From Dipteronia dyeriana (Eukaryota > Streptophyta > Magnoliopsida > Sapindales > Sapindaceae), in assembly GCA_032871835.1 (NCBI GenBank), contig CM065300.1, forward strand, positions 4,407,768 through 4,471,767: a stretch of 64,000 nt of DNA, given 5' to 3'. Shown piece after piece: positions 46,309-59,960 of the stretch. Made by a program: the position numbers and the translations under genes. Position 1 is the first letter of the stretch, and each line of letters begins with the position of its first letter. Under the pieces are notes generated by a model. It was not told the origin of the DNA. It saw only the letters and a program-made list of their open reading frames with translations, and ran no database searches.

Positions 46309-48807
46309 TGACTTGTGAGGCTAAATAAACACTATTCACCACTAAGCCACTATTGTTGGACTAAATAAACAACGTTTACCATCCAACCTCCAACCGTATT
46401 AGATTATTAAATGTTAAAACACCATTTATTGTATCCAACTCATGATCTGCATGATCAAACTGTCATTTGAGCATTAATTTTAGAGAAATTTGGAAAAGAT
46501 GGTATTACTCATTTACACCTAAACAAGTTATTTCGAGCAATGTGTGAACAGAGAGAGAACAATAGCAAGAAACCTTTTTCCGTTTTGTATAAGCCAAAAA
46601 TCCATAACTTGACTCGGAAATTCATGCACAAGACTCTATAGACTGTATATGAGAGAGTAGTACACAACAACACATCCACACCAAACCCACTAAGTCTCCC
46701 CAAATCCCCTTGTCTTCAACTGTGTGTCTTCTCCTTCCATCAGCCACATGATTGAAGCATTTCAGTTTCATACTCAAAAAACTACAAAGAGTGATATTGG
46801 GGACAAGCAACAACAGTCAAAGTGGATACATGCAATGCCAATAATAACTCCTTTATTCCCTGGTTGGAAATGGAAACCAAGACAGTCGAGTGATGGTGTA
46901 TCTGCCTTTCTTTTGTGCGATGATGACCCTTCGAATGATACACACACAGCATTTCTTTCCTAGGAGACCAATGTGACATGAATCAAGAGTTTCGATGTGA
47001 TCACTAATTTGTACCATAAAAACTGTACACATCTGACTTTAGAGTAATATCTGGATTGGACCAAATAACACAACGCGGGTAACTTTTAGATCTAGTAGTA
47101 GTTAATGATGTACATCACAGAACATTTGCTAAGCTTATAATCCTTCATTCATGTAACAATGAACTAACTAATGGGGAAAATCACACCAAGTACCGAGTTT
47201 GAAATTATAATGTAATCATTTCACAATTATGCAGCCCTCCCCTCAGGGTCGTCTCCAGACATTTTGAGGCCCCATCCATTTAATATGTTAACAAAAATTA
47301 AAGTTTTTTTAAATAGATTTGGTATAAAAAGTGAGACCCTAAAATAAGAAAAATTGATTTGGCCATTTGGAGGACCCAGCAAATGGCTGGTTTTGATTCC
47401 ATTATGGGCCGGCCCTGCCTCCCCTTTTCACAAAGGTGACAAACATTCGAATCCCACCTTTACTTAGTCCCCTGATGATAGGTGTAAGAATAAAAAAAGA
47501 AAAAAGACATATGCCCAAAATCTTACCCAACTTGGTTTTGTTGTATTTTCTATATGTTGTAATTGTAATTGGTAGAAAATACAAAATATAGTGGCAACTG
47601 TCAGTCCCTCTTCCCTCTTTTTATATGATAAAATGTACTATTTACTTCTTAATTTTATTATCAAACTACTAACTCATAAAAAAAGTTTCAAGTATAGAAA
47701 AATAGCTTTCTTATACTTCCACTTAGTGTCATTGCTTGACCATTTCACAGTTGATTGTTGTATTTACATTATTATCTGCCAGCATGGCAGCATCCATGAA
47801 ATGGAATTTGACAGAAGAAACATCATCATAACAGTGATGAAATTGAAGACCCTTTTTTTTCTCCACAATCAGAGTTGCACCGAAATGTTCAGATTACAAA
47901 TGTCAAAGCAATTATACAAGAAAAAACTGACTTGTACAAAGTTTATTCCATTTGAAATCAAAGATTTTAGCACATAAACTATGTTTTAACCAGATCTGAT
48001 ACTATTAAAAAGTACTTAAAGCAATATGCACTTCAAAGAACAAAAGGGAACATTAAATTTAATGAAAATTTCTACGAGAATATACAACAGCAGCATTGAT
48101 ATTTGATACGAGAACAGTTCATGGATCAAACTCAAGAGTGAACCAGAACCCCACGACAAAATATAACACTAAACTGGATGGAAGGAAAGAGAAATGTAGA
48201 AATGGCATTTCAAAATGACACGAAACCATCAATAAAAGTATAAAAAAGGTACTAAGAACAATAACATAATAGAGAAATTAACATCCGGCGATCAAAGTGA
48301 AGTACCTCGAGACAATAATCGGATGATATGCCAGAAAGCATTATTCCCATCATTTCGGGAACACAATAAAATAGACATGGAAAGCACAGGATGTGACATG
48401 GTGAATAGAATAGCTGGATAGGTAGTACTTAAATAGGTTTATGTTAGATATTTGAAGCAAGAAAATCTAGTTCCATTCAATGAGTTGAATCATTGAGGAC
48501 AATACGAAACGAAGGACAGTTCCATGGTGAGATTTGTCACTACCAACTGAATTTTTTTGGCAAAACGTTTAGAAGTAAGTAAATATCATCTACAAAATTC
48601 ATTGGCAGAAACAAGTTGACAGTTGTAACAAGGCTGCATCACACACAATATCACTCTTGAGCTAAATAAACCAAGTTTGAAAACAAGGGAATAACATGAT
48701 CAAGTTCCAAGGAAGTGATCGTTTTACAATTAACAGATCCCAGTATCTTGATAAGATCTTTAAGTCATTTTTTAATGACACAACTTCTCATGGTTAAGCT
48801 TCAATAG
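46309..48807. other. Intergenic region with duplicated mTERF flanks
   Basis: No gene is supported. About 46915-47025 matches 22125-22235. About 47455-47960 matches 33000-33420, including a 128-codon open frame at 47591-47977 whose paralog at 33214 is shorter and out of register, so it is not a conserved protein. About 48655-48770 matches the 3' flank of mTERF-A and B. Confidence 0.55.
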
Positions 48808-49866
48808 CTAGGGAGCTTCATCGTAAGAATACACAAATTTTTGCAAGAAGGTTTTTTCAGGACACGTAAACAATGTAAATAAGCTAGTATTCTTCCTCCT
48901 CTTAATCAGACCTTTAGACAACAAAAAATGAAAAACAGCAGCCCTAGGAATAAACCTCTTCTCCAAGCTCAGAGAGATAACACCAGGACGTTCACCAGAA
49001 AGTCCATCACTGCCATAATCTTCTTCTTGGATACTGTCATACACATTGGACACTTACGAAATGCAGCAGAAAACTCCTCCTCAGACCAACCCCACCCCCT
49101 CTTATAAATATCCACCTTACTTCCCCAATTGGTTCTGCCAAGTTCTTTAGCATAAACAGCTACAATAAATTGTGAACTCGCAGGATCAAAACCCATTTCC
49201 TTCACTGCCTCCACGGTCTCTTTAAACGTATCGCTTAACTTGACGGATCGAGACCACATTCTAAGAAACAAGACAATATTCCGATCTGGCACACCTATAC
49301 CTCGCAAAACATCCACACTAGGTGCTATACAAGTTTGAACATCGTTTTTGAAAACAAATGGAGTACATTTGATAGCAGCAACAGTCATCCCACTAGATTG
49401 AAACAAATTATCAAGGTAGTTTAAAGTAGGAATCCAATAATATAGTTGGGGCTACACTTATCAGTTTTGCAACCTCCTGGCTTGAGAAGCCTTTGGAGTA
49501 AAAAAATTGCAGTTTGGGTAAAAGGGTATCCTCGGGACTAGAGCAAAGAAGGGCACGAGGATGAGCTCTGACGACCTTCAAAATCTGTGTCTCTGAGAAA
49601 CCATAGTTCCTGAAGAAGGCAAAAACAGAGTCTGCATTTTCTGAGGATTCAAAGTGGACATGTTTTGAGGTTGATTAAGCATATTGTGGAGAGAACCCAC
49701 ATGAGTTTATGAGGTAAAAGACTGTAAAAGAGTGTTGATTTGAAGTGGCCGTTGAGAGGCATTTGATAAATAATCGAAATGCAAAATCTTTATTATAGTT
49801 GCTGCTGGTGATAGTGTATCTTCTACCGTAATGGAGAAGTAAAGTTTTGCTGACAAAATTAAACAT
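48808..49866 (-). pseudogene. mTERF-E
   Basis: The start is at 49866 (MFNFVSKTLLLHYGRRY). After SYLINSCGFSPQYA-like sequence a TAA lies at about 49677. The match then continues (FRNYGFSETQILKVVRAHP... LPKLQFFYSKGFSSQEVAKL). A deletion at about 49430-49450 removes the region of LLLRSLENH. MFQSSGMTVAAIKCTPFVF to AAFRKCPMCM is a long open stretch (49406-48969). Near 48995 about 35 bases are lost between two copies of gtt, removing the NKMGLEPSAIA codons and shifting the frame. The end is at 48808. It is the copy closest to mTERF-A and is clearly broken. Confidence 0.87.
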
Positions 49867-50154
49867 AACGACTGAAATTGAAATTGAAATGGCGATAGGA
49901 TACGCTCACCTGGGACGATTTACGAAGACAGATTTTCTTAGGATTCTATCTATCATTGTTTGAACTCCATTGTAGAAGTAGAAGGTGCAAATCGAAATTT
50001 AACTAGGTTTTTGGAGTAACTATAAAACGACATCGTGTAGCTCTCAATAGGTAATCTATCTCTTTTTTGGTTTCAAATGGTTAAAACGACGCCGTTTCCC
50101 CGCCAAGTATCCTTTCACAATTCACATTTGTGCTTGAAAAATTAGCTGGGTTCG
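49867..50154 (-). promoter_or_regulatory. mTERF-E 5' flank, up to a hAT insertion
   Basis: It carries the shared upstream module (tcacctgggacgattta... gtttgaactccattgtag... ctataaaacgacatcgtg). Homology with the other units is cut at 50154 by a hAT end and appears to resume after 62549. Confidence 0.55.
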
Positions 50155-50971
50155 TAGTGGTGTCAATTTGGGCCATACCTGGCAGGCCAAGCCCGGCCAG
50201 CACGGCCCAAGGACAGGCTGGGCTAGGGATGGTATTACCCAATTCTGTGCTAGGCCCAAGCCTGTCAAAGGAATGGGCCTTGATCTTCACCAGGTTGAGG
50301 CCTGCGGGCTGACACGGTACAGCCCGCCTTTTGGCGGACCGTTGGCACGTCGACTGTTTTAACTTTTATATATAGAGGAAATACCCCTTTATAGTAAAAA
50401 ATTAAGGTGTTGGATTGTTTTTACCCAACATTAAATTTTTTATTGTTTTTACCCATTATTTGGTTATGAAGACTGAAATACCTCTCATTTATTCAATAAT
50501 TGTTTAATTACTTATTTTTATATATTTTCTTTTATCTTCTCTCTCTTCTACATGTTCTACTGCTCTCTCACACCCACTGCTCTCTCTTCTACTATCTCTT
50601 CTTTATTTTCTACATCTCATGCCCTGCTGCTCTCTCTTCTTCTACATGTGACGTCTTCTACATCTCACGGCCACAGCTCTCTCTTCTGTCTTCTACTGTC
50701 ACATATATACAAATGTCCATTTTTTTAGTCTGAAATTTTATCTCTCTCTCTTCAATTTCCGCAGCTGCTCTGTCACCATAGTAATTTATTTTTGAAATTT
50801 TGTTTCCTCTCTCTTCAGTTTCCTCCCACTTCAGTTTCCTCCATTGTTGTTGAAAGTGCTGTCATTGTCTGCAAAGCCATTGGGTTTTGTATAGATTTGG
50901 TTCATATAGATTTTGTTTGAAATTTAGGGATTGAGTTTTGTATTTCACGAATTTTGGGTGAGGTTGTTATG

Positions 50972-53900
50972 ATGAATAAAGATTCTGAAGACCCTTCTTC
51001 TAGAGGTATGTATTAGAAACCCTATTTTTTTGTTTCATATGCAGATTATAATGATTAAAGGTTGAAGGAGATAGTTAACTTTGGTGTGTTATATTGTTAA
51101 ACCGTGGTGTGTTTAATTGAAATCGCTTGGTGTATTTAATTTATTATCTATGGTGTGTTTAATTTGTTTTTCATGGTTTGTTGAATGTGGTATTCCATTG
51201 TATTTGTAATGTTGTTTGTATAGTGTGTTTAATTGTTATGCCCTGGTTTGTTTAATTGTTATGCCCTGGTGTGTTTAATTTATTATCCCTGATGTGTTTA
51301 ATTTATTGTCGTAGTGTGTTTAGTTGTTTTTCTCTCATGTGTTTAATTTGTTTTTTATGGTTTGATGGATGTGGTGTTCCATTGTATTTGCAATGTTGTT
51401 TGTATATTGTTTTTAATTGGTTTGTCATGGTGTGTTTAATGTGTTATGCCCTGGTGTGTTTAATTGGTTATGTCCTGGTGTGTTTAATTGGTTATCCCTC
51501 GTGTGTTTAATTTCTTTGTCATGGTTTGTTGAATGTGGTGCTACATTGTATTTGTAATGTTGTTTGTATAATGTGTTTAATTGTTATGTCCTGGTGTGTG
51601 TAATTTATTATCCCCGTTGTGTTTAATTTATTGCTCATGTGTGTTTAATTGGTTTCCCCTCGTGTGTTTAATTTGTTTTTCATGGTTTGTTGAATGTGGC
51701 GTTCCATTGTATTTGCAATGTTGTTTGTATAGTGTGTTTAATTGATTTGGCATGGTGTGTTTAATGTGTTATGCCCTGGGGTGTTTAATTGGTTATCATT
51801 GGTGTGTTTAATTTAGTGTGCTATGGTGTGTTTAATTGGTTTGTCGTAGTTTGCTTAATGTGTTATGGTCTGGTGTGTTTAATGTGTTATGCCCTGGCGT
51901 GTTTAAACTGGTTTACCCTTGTGTGTTTAATTGGGTTGTCATGCTGTGTATAATAGGTTGCACCTTGTATAATTTGTGACTTGTTTAATAAATGGTATTC
52001 TAAATGTGAGATTTTGATTTGTTGGAATGCAGGAATGGACCCAACAAAATTGGTAATCACTTATGGTGGCAAATGGGTGGGAAACTTTTACGAGGTTGGT
52101 GAAACAGAGTTTGCGAAGTTTGTAGGAATTTGACGTACAGTGAGTTGTCTAGGGTTGTACAAGGTGTTGCGAATATTGACTTAACAAGGTTTAGTATTGA
52201 GTTAAGAACTTTGGTTGATACCGGGGTTAGGCTTAGGCCAGCCCGACCGAAAATTAAAGATGATAGCGATGTGGAAATGTTGTTGTGCGATGGTGGACAT
52301 GTTCCGGAGGTGTATGTTAGTGTTGTTGAGAAAGTTAGTGTACAACCCGGTCACGTGGGTGTTCCTACCGTTCAACTCGTGTTTCAAAGTTTTGTACAAC
52401 AATTGACAGCATAGTTTCAATCCGGCGGTGGAAGCAACAACGTCTTCGGTTCTATACCAACAACTGATAATGTTTTTGGTTCTATACCAACAATTAACGA
52501 GGATGAGAGTTCGATTCCAGAGTACAATTCCCATAATGAGTATGGATTAGAGGATTTTGATGAAGATTACATTGGTGATGGTGGAAGTCGTGAGGGTGTG
52601 AATGATGAGGCAACATATCATCAAGGAATGAGTTCGGATTCAATAGATGGTGGTCTCAGAGGGTCTGTTTCACCGGTTTTTACTGGTCTAAGTCGAGATA
52701 CATTTGAATATGGTGGCATTAATGTTGGTGATAGATCCGGAACTTCATTCTTCCAACCTTGGATTATTCCCGGAGCTTCAAACTATAGTTTCAAACTAGT
52801 TAGAACTGAGGAATCTAGTTCCTGTAATCGGTTATCCAAAGGTGGGATGTTCGAAAGCAAAAAAGCTTTGAAGCTTGCTCTGTAGGAGTACGCACTAAAG
52901 GATAATTTTGAAATCTGTGTTACAAGGTCATGCACGGGTAGATATGAAGTTGGTTGCAAGGATCCTGAGTGTAAATTTCAATTTCGTGCAGTTAAGATAG
53001 AAAGTGGGAATTATTGGACAGTCCAAAAGTTTGAGGAAGAACATAGTTGTACAATTGATGAGTTGCACAACTGTCATCGACAAGCAAGTGCATGGCTTAT
53101 TGGTGAAATACTGTCACCTGAAACTTGCAGTTAGTGGTCGTTCTTTGAAACCCAAAGAAATCATGACCGATATGCAAGTGGAACACGGACTTAGTTTGTT
53201 GTATACAAAGGCATTGAGGGCAAAAGGCTTGCTGAACAAAACGTTTTTGGTTCGCCTGATCTGTCATATCGGTTGTTGCCTGCATACTGCCATGAATTGA
53301 AACGTGTGAATCACGGTACTGTAACAGCAATAAAGACGGACGTCGATCAAATTTTTGAATATTTATTTATTGCTTTTAGTGCTTCACTTGTCGGGTTTCA
53401 GACAGCCATACGTCCTGCAATTTGCATTGATGCAACTCATTTGAAGGGTAGGTTTGGCGGTGTTATGTTTATTGCAGCGTGCCAAGATCCAAACAATCAA
53501 GTGTTCCCTCTTGCTTATGGTTGGGGTGATGTTGAATGCGAGGATTCATGGACTTGGTTTTTAAAGGAGTTGAAAAAGACAATAGGATGTCCTGCGAATT
53601 GTATCATCATTTCCGATCGCAGTCCTGCAATCGAGGTAGCTATGGCTAAAGAGTACCCAGAAATACCACATGGCCTTTGTGGATTTCACATGAACATGAA
53701 CCTGAAGAACAGATTCAAAAGCCATGTTGTGTGCAAATTGTTCCATGAAGCTTCTAGGGCACATAGACAAACAGAGTTCTTGGAAAAGATGCGAGAGTTA
53801 AGCCGTGTAAACATGTGAGCTTATGAATATCTGATGAGAGTTGGCCCTCATAAGTGGTCTAGTGCATATTGTCCGGTTAGGCGTTATGGGGGGATGACTT

Positions 53901-54756
53901 CCAATATTGTGGAGTGCATGAACAATTGTTTACGGTATGCCCGTCAGTTGCCAATAACAACGTTGGTTGAGTACGTTAGAGATATGATGCAGAAATGGTT
54001 TCATGAGCGTCGTGATGCCGCATCCAGAAATACAACACAACTGTCTCGGTGGGCTACTGAGATATTAACCAAAAAAAATGAAACATCACATAAGTACACG
54101 GTGCGCCCAATAGATCATGTTAATTTCAATGTGAAGGACGATGAGAAAGATGGCTTAGTAAACCTTTCTGAGAAAAGTTGTACTTGTAAAGAATTTCAGA
54201 ATGATCTATTGCCTTGTAGTCATGCATTAGCTGCTATAAGGTATATATTGTATTAATACTTATATGCATTGTTTGTTCGGATTACGTTTAATTATTTTGT
54301 AATTATTGTCGTAGTAGGCACTGTAAAAAAAAAATTGGCGACTTTTGTTCGGATTTCTACAAAACAAGCATCTGGTTGGAAAGCTATTCTGGTCTCATAT
54401 TTCCGGTTGGACACCCAAGCGAATGGAATACTCCAGAGGAAGTACGTGTAGAAGTTGTTCTCCCACCAGACTGGCGACCTCAAGCCGGTAGACCGAGAAA
54501 GAATAGGGTTCTGTCTGCAGGCGAGCATGGTCAGAGGAGTAGGTATTGTACCATATGTAAGAAATCTGGGCACAACCGACAAAATTGTGTAAACCCACCG
54601 GTCGATCAGCAATGCAATGTTCCCAACCCATTAACAAATCCACGACCTCGGCAACGTCGTAAGTGCAAGTCATGTGGACAAGAGGGACATAACATAAGGA
54701 CATGTCCAACACGGCCATATGATAACCCTACGGATCCAGACAATGATGTTGAATGA
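50972..54756 (+). pseudogene. MuDR/SWIM transposase gene of MULE-2
   Basis: A short first exon may start at 50971 (MMNKDSEDPSS) and end at ggtatgt near 51004. The next exon starts after cag at about 52032 (MDPTKLVITYGGKWVGNFYEVG). The MULE core reads ICIDATHLKGRFGGVMFIAA (about 53425) and IIISDRSPAIEVAM (about 53605). The SWIM finger CTCKEFQNDLLPCSH is at about 54182-54226. After a small intron with a donor at about 54240, the last exon carries AGRPRKNRVLS and two CCHC knuckles (CTICKKSGHNRQNC, CKSCGQEGHNIRTC), ending at 54756. Breaks: a frameshift near 52125, TAG at about 52412 and 52883, frameshifts near 53100 and 53220, and TGA at 53816. The exon joins are inferred. Confidence 0.85.
51080..51960 (+). 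repeat. GTGTGTTTAATT array 1 of MULE-2, in the transposase 5' intron
   Basis: Roughly 25-30 units of gtgtgtttaatt and close variants, all in one orientation, are separated by 10-25 bases of ttgtcatgg, atgccctgg or ttatccct type. A larger block containing ggtttgttgaatgtgg, ccattgtatttg and aatgttgtttgtata is repeated about four times. No long open frame is present except short by-products. Confidence 0.88.
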
Positions 54757-55199
54757 GGTATGTCCCCATAGTATTTTCATATCAGTAAACAACTTTTGGG
54801 TTATTTTTACTAAACTTTATATATTAGTGTCCATTGGAATAAACTGGTTCTTTGTTTACAGACACGTTAAACCGCGTAGATAAATCAAATTGATGGTTGC
54901 TTCTATCAAATGGATGCTTATGTACGTGTAGTTTGATTGGAAATTACAATTACGTTTATTGTGCAAGACTTGTAATTTGGTGCTTGTATACTGCTACCAA
55001 TTGGACAATTGTTGTGTTGCTATCAAGTTATTTTGTGGTCATCTAATTTTATTTTACGAAATGAATTGCATTAGTTAGCATTTAATTTGTAAAAAAGTAT
55101 AAGCAATTTGATGAATAATCAATTAAGTTAAAAACACAAATTTTACAGAAAATAACATTCAAAAGTTGATCAAAACATGTATATAAAAAATTATACACA

Positions 55200-55520
55200 T
55201 TAGTGCTCTATAAATAAAACAGCCAAGTTGTCACAAATTAAACACACCGGTGACCAAAAAATTAAACACACCGGTGACCAAAAAATTAAACACACAAGTT
55301 GTCACAAATTAAACACACCAGTGCCTTACAAATTAAACACATCAGTGCCCTACAAATTAAACATACTAGTTGTCACAAATTAAACACACCAGTGCCCTAC
55401 AAATTAAACACACCGGTTGTCACAAATTAAACACACCGGTTGTCACAAATTAAACACACTTGTTCTGGTCAACAACTCAACACACCAGTTCTATTCAACA
55501 ATTAAACACAGTAGTGGTAA
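55200..55520 (-). repeat. GTGTGTTTAATT array 2 of MULE-2, between the convergent genes
   Basis: About twelve units of aattaaacacac (the reverse complement) are joined by cggtgaccaaaa, cagtgccctaca or cggttgtcaca. They lie beyond the 3' ends of both genes, the same relative place as array 2 of MULE-1. Confidence 0.88.
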
Positions 55521-55917
55521 GAAATGAAATAAACACCCGTGGTAATAAATTTATACCTAAACATATCCATAACACATCAGAGTATTTCGGTAGGACTCCA
55601 TAACATCCATATACAAAATAAACGACATCATTAACATTCATTACATATAACAGCCAAACTAAATAAAGTGTTTGCGAACTCCATTTGGTGTCCATCAACC
55701 ATTTTTACCCTTTGTTGTCCATCCCAATTGTAAACAAAAACTCCAACCTTCCATAATCCACATGTGTACACAAAACAAAACAAACAAACAATGAAACAAT
55801 CATAAGCCACATGTGTACGATAAACTAAACTAACAAACAATGAAACAATTACAATCAACAAACTAAAGAACCTATGATGCCGAAAATGCAGTAGGATATT
55901 CGAACCTACAAATTAGT

Positions 55918-58900
55918 CTACAAATCTATAGGAGACTTGTATGGTACACTATTGTTATATATCTGGAATGCCATATCTTTTCGAAAGTCGCTCATTTCCT
56001 TCTGTCCCCACTTCCAGTTACCCTTCTTAAAGATTGAAGTCTCTACATACTTACAAATAAAAACTCCACAACTACATTTGTCAACCTGTTGGGGGATCAT
56101 TTGGTTGCTAGACACCGAAACAGTGAACATAGCTCCTCGTGGTTTTTCACTCCTATATGAAAAGAAACCACACATGTTCATGATACTAGTCGCCTCAGGG
56201 GCATTAGTTGCCTGAAACACTCGACTTGAATTGATTTTGTCTTTGCTCCGGTTGGGTCAAATATGGTAATGTGATGGTCAAGCAAATCAACCTTGCATAA
56301 TATCCAGTGACCATCTAGTTCCCCAACACAGCAGGGAACACACAACTGCATTCAAGCATAACTAAGATAAGCATTCATTAAACAAACAATATTGAACCAC
56401 AACTGTGTGGGTTGTGTTTGATACAACCACATAAGACAACATTTGAAAACCCAAAAAAATAGCACATATAACTCACTTGTGTATACAACCACCAAGGTTG
56501 TCCCCATCCCGGTCTGTTGCCAAAACCATATTCATCCAATCCTGTGGACATTGAAAAGCGAGTGCATCGAAAGAAGATTCAGCTTCGTTGTCAGTCTCAA
56601 GTATCTTTTTCCATGCCAAATTCAGTTTTGTCTGCAACAAACGTTAATGAAAAGTTGTAAGTTGATGTTCATTGCACTCATATTTTTGCCAACTACATAT
56701 GCATGTTCTATACTTACATAAAATTCAGAGGAAAGTAGAACTAAGCTATGTCTGTAGTTATCGGGGTCCGATTCCCGCCTTTTTGCCAAGTAGCTCATGT
56801 ATGCGTCCACGTGCTGATTCACAAAAACCAATGAATGAATAAAAATCTAGAAAATGTATACAATATATACAAAAAAAATAATACATAACGAATACATACA
56901 CAAACTATGATATCAAAAAAATGTACACTTACGTCAGTGGACAACCACTTCGTAGGATCTTCCAATTCCATAAAAAAAGACTTGTCAACGGACTCCTCCG
57001 TTCCGACGTTTCGCCTGAAATCAATTTAAACAAAAAAGCGTTGTAATATTGTTTATTACAAAAGTCAGGTGTAAAAATGATAGGTTTACAATGACAAACC
57101 TTGGTGCTTTTGCTTTCTTCTTGAATTGATCATATTTACTCTTGTCTTGCTGTAGTTTCTTTGCAGATGCCCGGGTCGGGTCAATAAATGGAGACATGCA
57201 ATACGCAGATCGGAGCCTAACTCGGATCGATCGATCCTCCTCCTCTGCGTAGTTGTAACCCATCATAATATCTCCACTTACCAACCATGCGCTACCCACC
57301 ACCTTCTCTGTTGCGGGATCCACCACCTCTTGATCTCTAACAATTGTATGTACCTCCTCCCTGTCTAAGGTCGGATCTCTAACAAAGGTCACCGGTGCCT
57401 ACGACACCCAACAATCGTATTCACAAATATCCAAACGAATAATACATAAATAACATCTATGCATAAATATACCTCATGGTTGCTTTCACCTCGGGAAGAC
57501 TGTATCTCTTGCACCAGGCTTTTAAGCACATCTGGGAGGTGTGCCACCTCCCGTTTTACCACAACATCTAACACATCTGGAAGTGCCCTCACTGCCTCCA
57601 ACAATTCGATTATTCTAGCATCTCCCTAAAGTGTACATTTAAAATATGCACGTATCTTAGGAAAAATAATAAAAAGATAAAATTAAATTATACGACTATC
57701 ATTCTAGTCCACTTACCTTAGATCGAGGCTCTTATCGGGATGACATATGGGGATACGGTGGGAGAGGGGTAGGTGTATATCCCGATGTATAGTCAACATG
57801 AGGGGTAGGTGTATATCCAGGTGTATAGTCTTCATCCTGATCAACCCTGGTGATTGGGACTGCTTTTCTTTGCTTATTCTTCACCGATGTCTTTTTCTTC
57901 TTTTTTTGTGCCTTCCTCTTCAATGCCCTTTGACTGGTGGCAGCCCCATCATCACCATCACCATCACCATCACCAACAACTCCATCGTTACCATCATCCC
58001 CCTCGTCCAACAACTCATGCTTTTCTTTCATTTCCATTTCCATTTCCACCAAAGGTATAAATTGTGGACCCTCCGTCAAATTGTAGTCAACTCCAACCCA
58101 ATAATCTTCTTGCGCCTCATTATCTGTTGCCTCCAAAACCTCATTTACATCAGCCTGTAATAATGTGATAATATTTAGCGGTCTAAAATGTTGTAACCAA
58201 TTTAATAAAGAAATAGTGTATGTGACTAACCTACCTTCTCACTACGAATACTAGCTTCCAGATCTAAAATCGTTTGCACAAAATTTCGCGGCCTCTTATG
58301 CATCGTCCAACGCCTCATCCTAGGCAGGGTGTCTTGTGATCTCATGCCAAACCCATCGATCAACTTGTCCACAACCTCCATCGCCATACCTGAAAAGAAA
58401 CCTTAATAGTTAATATATTTTAATGCATGCAACAGCCTCCCTTTTTGTTGATTATATTACTTTATATGTTCCTAATTTTGTTACATATAATTAATTTAAA
58501 CTTTTTAAAGGTATAGAGACAGAAATAATAAAATAATTATAGGAACTAACCTCAACAGCCCACGGGAAACCATATAACCGGTACCTAACCTTGCCATACC
58601 CTTTCTTTGAGTTTCTTGACCTAAAACCATACCTCAAGTAATGCACGTCATCTTGAACACATAGTGTCCCCATGCAAAACCATTGAATGCCTCCAAATCA
58701 TCAACCAAATTAAAAAGCCAAGGGGTGACTTTTTTATGAAATGGTTGACCAAACAATACATTGTTTGCTATCAGGAACAGTGCCATCTTCAATGAATCAT
58801 CGGCCTCCAAGAAGTTTCCAGCTATAAATCGATCATAAACAGTGGACAACTTCAAATCTCCGGCTTTTTCGTCAGGCCAATATCTTTTGTGGATGCCGTT

Positions 58901-59281
58901 TTCATTGGCCACATAAGGAGTGTTAATAATTTCAGAGATTTTCCCGAACCGTAGGCCGGTCACCAAACAAAATTCTCTCTGTCCAAATCTTGCCTTCTTC
59001 TCACCAACCGAAAACCACAACTCGTTCTCGGATGCACCATCTATTTGAATTTCCCTCAACAATAAGTTGTGTACGATCTAAGCAGAGAACAACCAATTTG
59101 TAGGGAACTGACCGAATTGCTTGAAACAACTCGCCATAAAATCAGCATGCTTCCCCTCCTTGCGTAGTATGTCTTATATATTGCTTATGTACGTCAACCG
59201 ACACCCAACGTTGATTAATGCTTCTTGAGTCCATTTATTCCTTTGGACCTTCAGAAATTGATCATAATTGATGTTCTCCTT
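55918..59281 (-). pseudogene. DUF1985 plus Ulp1 (C48) cysteine protease gene of MULE-2
   Basis: The minus-strand gene has a main DUF1985 exon from 59281 (after cag) to about 58560: LTYISNI-stop-DILRKEGKHADFM, FSA-stop-IVHNLLLREIQ, ENELWFSVGEKKARFGQRE, LVTGLRFGK. A linker exon (about 57732-58136) has an acidic Gly/Asp run then a lysine-rich patch like a nuclear localisation signal. Exons at about 57590-56490 follow. The protease part has GHWILCKVD (His), ITIFDP (Asp) and CSCGVFICKYVE (Cys), the catalytic triad order of Ulp1 SUMO proteases, ending at 55918. Such enzymes cut SUMO from proteins in the nucleus; what the transposon uses it for is unknown. Two in-frame stops and an indel near 58640 make it probably dead, though the protease exons look clean. 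Confidence 0.8.
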
Positions 59282-59319
59282 CTGTAAAATATAAAAAACG
59301 TGACTTTACTTAAGTAAAC

Positions 59320-59960
59320 TCACATATACCCAATTAAACAAACCAATCATGCACTCATGCCCAATTAAACACACCAGTTCATACCCAATTAAACACACTC
59401 ATTCACAACAATTAAACACACTAGTAATAACCAACTAAACACATCAGTCATACCCAATTAAACACACTAGTAATAACCAACTAAACACATCAGTCATACC
59501 CAATTAAACACACCAAATCATATAACAATTAAACACATCAGTAATAACCAACTACACACATCAGTCATACCCAATCAAATACACTCATTCACAACAATTA
59601 AACATACTAGTAATAACCAACTAAACACATCAGTCATACCCAATTAAACACACCAATTCATACAACAATTAAACACATCAGTAATAACAAACTACACACA
59701 TCAGTCATACCCAATCAAACACACTCATTCACAACAATTAAACACACCAATAATAACCAACTAAACATATCAGTCATACCCAATTAAACACACCAATTCA
59801 TACAACAATTAAACACATCAGTAATATCCAACTACACACACACCGGTCATACCCAATCAAACACACCAGGTCATACCCAATTAAACACATCAAGTCATAC
59901 CCATTTAAACACACCCGGTCAAAACTACTTAAAACACACCAAATCATACACAATTAAATC
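59320..59960 (-). repeat. GTGTGTTTAATT array 3 of MULE-2, upstream of the DUF1985/Ulp1 exon
   Basis: About 30 units of aattaaacacac and variants (aactaaacacat, aatcaaacacac) are joined by cagtcataccc, agtaataacc, attcacaac. A higher-order block of about 120 bases is repeated at least three times. It is sense-oriented with respect to the minus-strand gene, just as array 1 is to the transposase gene. Confidence 0.88.

Noticed and set aside
46071..46318. Several GC-rich open frames over the hAT MITE
   Set aside because: Open frames on both strands arise from the ggcacggcc repeats lacking stop words; not genes.
47591..47977. 128-codon open frame with a paralog at 33214-33402
   Set aside because: The paralogous DNA is similar but the frame is not kept, so the similarity is due to segmental duplication of non-coding flank.
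55200..55520. Possible CRISPR-like array of aattaaacacac repeats
   Set aside because: Repeats are 12 bases, degenerate, with short related spacers; a plant MULE context explains them and no cas genes exist.
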